Shown: positions 7,503 through 10,312 of the stretch, in pieces
How positions within the stretch are numbered: the first letter of the stretch is position 1
Layout: each line of letters opens with the position of its first letter
NCBI GenBank assembly: GCA_900552245.1
Contig: URYY01000078.1
Coordinates: 1 to 10,312, forward strand
DNA from: an uncultured Opitutales bacterium
GTDB taxonomy: Bacteria; Verrucomicrobiota; Verrucomicrobiia; Opitutales; Intestinicryptomonadaceae
Direction: 5' to 3'
Length of the DNA stretch: 10,312 nucleotides
Notes under the pieces: generated by a model
What the model was told of the DNA's origin: nothing
The model's database searches: none
What the model saw: the letters and a program-made list of their open reading frames with translations, nothing else
Translations under genes and position numbers: made by a program

Positions 7503-8402
7503 ATGAATTCCTCCGAAATTAGGCAAAGTTTCTTCGACTTTTTCGAGTCCAAGGGGCACACTATAGTGCCCTCGGCCTCGCTAATGCCAAGCTCACCAAA
7601 CCTGCTCTTTACAAACGCGGGAATGAACCAGTTTGTGCCCTACTTTTTGGGCGACGTAAAAGCGCCGTTTAAGAGGGCTGCAGACACGCAAAAGTGTATC
7701 AGAGCCGGCGGCAAGCACAACGACTTGGAAGATGTGGGTTTTGACACCTACCACCACACCTTCTTTGAGATGCTCGGCAACTGGTCCTTTGGCGACTACT
7801 TCAAAAAAGAGGCCATACACTGGGCCTGGGAGCTACTCACAAAAGTCTGGAAGATGCCTAAGGAAAGGCTCTACGCCACGGTTTACGAGCCCAAGGCCGG
7901 AGAGCCCGCCGAGTTTGACGCCGAGGCCTACGGCTACTGGGAGGAAATCTTTAAAAGCGAAGGTCTGGACCCGAAAGTTCACATAAAAAAGAGCGGCAAG
8001 AAGGAAAACTTCTGGATGATGGGCGAGACCGGCCCCTGCGGCCCCTGCTCAGAACTTCATATAGATTTGACTCCGAATGGCGATACGCAGGGAGCGCTAG
8101 TAAATTCCGACTCTCCGCTTTGCATAGAAATTTGGAATCTCGTATTTATGCAATTTAACGCGCAGGAGGACGGCACATTTGTTCCCCTTGCCTCAAAGAA
8201 CATAGATACGGGAATGGGGCTTGAGCGCATTGCGGGCATAATGGCGACAACCAAGAACTTTACGGACTTTTCCGTAATGGCCTCAAACTACAATTCGGAT
8301 CTATTTACGGACATATTTAAAAAGATTTCCGACATGTCCGGCAAGACTTACAGCCGACAGAAGCGATATGTCGCTCGAAGAGCTGACAGACTGCATATTT
8401 AG
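7503..8402 (+). CDS. alaS: Alanyl-tRNA synthetase, N-terminal part, ends at a frameshift
   Basis: The first part of alaS encodes the class II catalytic domain that activates alanine with ATP and charges tRNA-Ala. It starts 6 nt after leuB. About 283 residues are genuine. FTNAGMNQFVPYFLG (36-50) covers the motif 1 region; TQKCIRAGGKHNDLEDVG (62-79) and HTFFEMLGNWSFGDYFK (85-101) cover the motif 2 region; NIDTGMGLERIAGIMA is motif 3. After GKTY (ending at 8351) this frame reads RQKRYVARRADRLHI-like sequence unrelated to AlaRS and stops at 8400-8402. The rest of the enzyme continues in the next frame (+1). Skipping one base at about 8352 gives GKTY-ADRSDMSLEEL and a complete enzyme of 884 residues, close to the usual 875 or so. 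No SD stronger than GAAAG is seen before the ATG. As written, this piece lacks most of the tRNA-recognition domain and all of the editing domain. Confidence 0.93.
   Translation: MNSSEIRQSFFDFFESKGHTIVPSASLMPSSPNLLFTNAGMNQFVPYFLGDVKAPFKRAADTQKCIRAGGKHNDLEDVGFDTYHHTFFEMLGNWSFGDYFKKEAIHWAWELLTKVWKMPKERLYATVYEPKAGEPAEFDAEAYGYWEEIFKSEGLDPKVHIKKSGKKENFWMMGETGPCGPCSELHIDLTPNGDTQGALVNSDSPLCIEIWNLVFMQFNAQEDGTFVPLASKNIDTGMGLERIAGIMATTKNFTDFSVMASNYNSDLFTDIFKKISDMSGKTYSRQKRYVARRADRLHI
8352..8352 (+). other. Frame break (+1) within alaS
   Basis: The conserved AlaRS sequence passes from the frame of ATG 7503 to the next frame here. The best join drops one base between TAC (8349-8351) and GCC (8353-8355). 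The exact site could be anywhere from about 8346 to 8367, because residues in this loop are poorly conserved. There is no long homopolymer at the join and no stop or obviously hungry codon of the prfB type. Confidence 0.8.
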
Positions 8403-10158
8403 AGTTTTGGCAGACCACATAAGGACGCTTACTTTCTCTATCGCAGACGGCATAATGCCGGGCAGCGAGGGCAGAAACTACGTCTTAAGGCGCATATTGC
8501 GCCGCGCCGTTATGTACGGAAAGAGGCTCGGTTTAAAGCACGGCTTTTTCACAAAGCTTGCTGACTCGGTAATAGAGAAAATGGGACCGGTATTTCCGGA
8601 GCTTAAGGCGCAGAGAAGCGTCATATTAAAAGTTCTTGAGAGCGAGGAAAAGTCCTTTGACAGAACGCTCGATACGGGGCTTCAACTGCTCGATAAGATT
8701 ACGGAAAAGAGCTCTTCAATTTCGGGCGAGCAGGCCTTTGTGCTCTACGACACTTACGGCTTCCCGATAGACTTGACCCAGCTAATCGCCCGCGAGCGAA
8801 AGATGGAAGTCGACTTAGAGGGCTTTGAAGCTGAGATGCAAAAACAGCGCGAGCGCGCGAGAGCCGCCCAAAAGAAGGAAGTTATAACCGTTGCAGACGC
8901 CTCGGAACAAGGGAAGGCAACCCAGTTTGCGGGCTACGACAGAGCTAACCTCGAAAATTTCTCGACAAAAATTGCAGCTTTAGTAGAGGGCGACGACGCC
9001 GACTTTGTCGTGTTTGAGCAAACGCCGTTTTACGCCGAAAAAGGCGGCCAGGTCGGCGACAAGGGCAGCTTTAAAATCGGCAACAAAGAGTTTGAAGTGC
9101 TCGACACAAAGGCAAACCAAGCCGGAGTATTCTTGCATAAAATCGCAAAGGGCTTGCTCGACAAAAAGTACGTTGGCGAAAGCGCAATACTTTGCGTTGA
9201 CCAAAAGAGGCGCCGCGCCATAGAGCGCCACCACTCTGCAACCCACCTATTGCACTGGGCTTTGCGCGAAGTTCTGGGTACGCACGTGCGCCAGGCGGGC
9301 TCTTACGTTGACGACCAGCGCATGCGCTTTGACTTCTCGCACTTTGAGGCAATTTCGGACGCGGATTTAAAGCGTATAGAAAATCTTGCCAATAGCCGCA
9401 TACTAGAAAACGCGCACGTTAAAAAGTACGAGGTGCCCTTTACTGAAGTTCCGAAAAACTGCCTTGCCTTTTTTGGCGACAAGTACGGAGCGGTAGTGAG
9501 AGTTGTTGACATGGGCTTCCACGCAGAGCTCTGCGGCGGAACGCACATAGACAATCTCGGCGAAATCGGCATGATTAAGATTGTCTCGGAAGGGGCGATT
9601 GCAAGCGGCATAAGGCGCATAGAAGCCCTAGCGGGTTCGGCGGCCTACGGATATTGCGAAGGCTTGCAAGACGAGATTAAGAAAATTTCTGAAATGCTTG
9701 CCTGCAAGGGCGGCGACTTGGAGGGGCAACTTGCAAAGTTCATAGAATCCAAGTTGGAGACCGAGCGCGAATTAAAGAAATTAAAGCGCGAAAACGCCGG
9801 CAAGGAAGCGAAAGATTTGGCGGGCGAAATCGTCGAAAAAGACGGCGTATCTTGGATAGTTAAGCAAGTGTCAGCCGAAAATACTAACGAGCTTCGCGAA
9901 CTTGCAGTTCAGATACAAAAGACTTCAAAAGTCGAGAGCCTTGCCGTGGTTCTGGGTGCCGACATTGGCGGTAAGGGCGCGATTTTGGCGCTTTGCTCTG
10001 AGGGAGCTCTCGCAAAGGGAGTAAAGGCCGGCGATATAATTAAAACCATAGCCCCCATGATGGACGGCCGCGGCGGCGGCAAGCCAGACTTCGCGCAAGG
10101 CGGAGGCTCGGCGGCAAAGCTCAGCGAGGCTCTGAACTCTTTTAAGGCGAAACTTTAA
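8368..10158 (+). CDS. alaS: Alanyl-tRNA synthetase, remainder of the enzyme in the shifted frame
   Basis: This is the continuation of alaS; true AlaRS sequence begins about 8353, before the first ATG of this frame. It starts with the tRNA-recognition helices (RVLADHIRTLTFSIADGIMPGSEGRNYVLRRILRRAVMYG). The editing domain follows, which hydrolyses Ser- and Gly-tRNA-Ala. Its zinc-site residues are intact: HSATH (His codons 9232-9234 and 9244-9246) and CGGTH (Cys 9532-9534, His 9544-9546). A helical stretch (SKLETERELKKLKREN, coiled-coil-like) leads to the C-Ala domain with GRGGGKPDFAQGGG near the end. All is well conserved and shows no further damage, which argues against an old pseudogene. The ATG at 8368 has no SD, so independent translation as a separate subunit looks unlikely. 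The next gene begins 14 nt after the stop, with no terminator between. Confidence 0.93.
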   Translation: MSLEELTDCIFRVLADHIRTLTFSIADGIMPGSEGRNYVLRRILRRAVMYGKRLGLKHGFFTKLADSVIEKMGPVFPELKAQRSVILKVLESEEKSFDRTLDTGLQLLDKITEKSSSISGEQAFVLYDTYGFPIDLTQLIARERKMEVDLEGFEAEMQKQRERARAAQKKEVITVADASEQGKATQFAGYDRANLENFSTKIAALVEGDDADFVVFEQTPFYAEKGGQVGDKGSFKIGNKEFEVLDTKANQAGVFLHKIAKGLLDKKYVGESAILCVDQKRRRAIERHHSATHLLHWALREVLGTHVRQAGSYVDDQRMRFDFSHFEAISDADLKRIENLANSRILENAHVKKYEVPFTEVPKNCLAFFGDKYGAVVRVVDMGFHAELCGGTHIDNLGEIGMIKIVSEGAIASGIRRIEALAGSAAYGYCEGLQDEIKKISEMLACKGGDLEGQLAKFIESKLETERELKKLKRENAGKEAKDLAGEIVEKDGVSWIVKQVSAENTNELRELAVQIQKTSKVESLAVVLGADIGGKGAILALCSEGALAKGVKAGDIIKTIAPMMDGRGGGKPDFAQGGGSAAKLSEALNSFKAKL

Positions 10159-10172
10159 CCTCACTTAAGAAT

Positions 10173-10312
10173 ATGGGAAACAAAAAAATCCTCATTATAG
10201 GCGCAGGCGGCGTAAGCAATGTTGCCACGCACAAGTGCGCCCAAATGAAAGATGTTTTTTCCGACATCTTTTTGGCGAGCCGCACAAAGGCAAAGTGCGA
10301 TAAAATAGCAAG
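10173..10312 (+). CDS. Saccharopine dehydrogenase family protein, probable carboxynorspermidine dehydrogenase, N-terminal part only
   Basis: The first 46 codons are visible before the window ends. MGNKKILIIGAGGV opens a Rossmann fold with the GxGxxx nucleotide-binding loop (residues 10-15), followed by VSNVATHKCAQ and LASRTKAKCDKIA. These segments closely resemble the carboxynorspermidine (carboxyspermidine) dehydrogenases, often annotated as LYS1/saccharopine dehydrogenase. Those enzymes make carboxyspermidine from putrescine and aspartate semialdehyde with NADPH, upstream of the decarboxylase NspC, in an alternative polyamine route. The second strand ending in SRT fits NADPH use. The function is inferred from N-terminal resemblance only; a lysine-pathway saccharopine dehydrogenase is the alternative. 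It lies 14 nt after alaS and is probably in the same transcript; the start is preceded by a weak TAAGAA. Confidence 0.75.
   Translation, partial: MGNKKILIIGAGGVSNVATHKCAQMKDVFSDIFLASRTKAKCDKIA

Noticed and set aside
8368..10158. A natural two-subunit AlaRS like that reported for Nanoarchaeum equitans
   Set aside because: The second ORF has no SD, its first ATG falls inside conserved continuous sequence, and a single-base shift restores a normal enzyme.

Overview
This 10.3 kb window comes from a bacterial chromosome and carries mostly housekeeping genes packed tightly together. It contains parts or all of eight genes. Protein style suggests an anaerobic or gut-type member of the Verrucomicrobiota (Opitutae-like) or a relative. 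The clues are the AlaRS and GlnD sequences, a two-gene NSS amino-acid transporter, and a carboxynorspermidine-dehydrogenase-like gene after alaS. This placement is an inference from general familiarity, not from a search. Isoleucine is often encoded by ATA throughout, and most genes lack a strong Shine-Dalgarno site.

Layout, left half. On the plus strand are the C-terminal end of a dihydrolipoyl dehydrogenase (1-336), then after 1 nt a Na+-dependent NSS-family transporter (338-2044). A 58-residue membrane peptide of the MetS type (2041-2217) overlaps the transporter by ATGA. This pair resembles the MetP/MetS large-plus-small-subunit amino-acid importer. Its stop codon overlaps by 11 bp that of a convergent MFS transporter (2207-3487, minus). 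Upstream of the MFS gene on the same strand lies glnD (3557-6268, minus), the uridylyltransferase/uridylyl-removing enzyme that senses glutamine and modifies PII. A hairpin resembling a terminator spans the glnD stop codon.

Layout, right half. A 127-bp divergent spacer separates glnD from leuB and holds two well-formed sigma70-type promoters, one facing each way. The plus-strand promoter should drive leuB (3-isopropylmalate dehydrogenase), alaS (alanyl-tRNA synthetase) and the start of a saccharopine-dehydrogenase-family gene that runs off the window (probable carboxynorspermidine dehydrogenase, polyamine synthesis). The gaps are 6 and 14 nt, so these look like one operon.

The main anomaly is in alaS. 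The reading frame breaks by +1 near 8352, splitting an otherwise complete and well-conserved 884-residue enzyme into two ORFs. Because AlaRS is essential, a sequencing or assembly error is the simplest explanation, but recoding or a true mutation cannot be excluded from sequence alone. I did not find a convincing undescribed system. The transporter/small-subunit pair, the extracellular-loop insertion in the transporter, and the alaS frame break are the points most worth checking.
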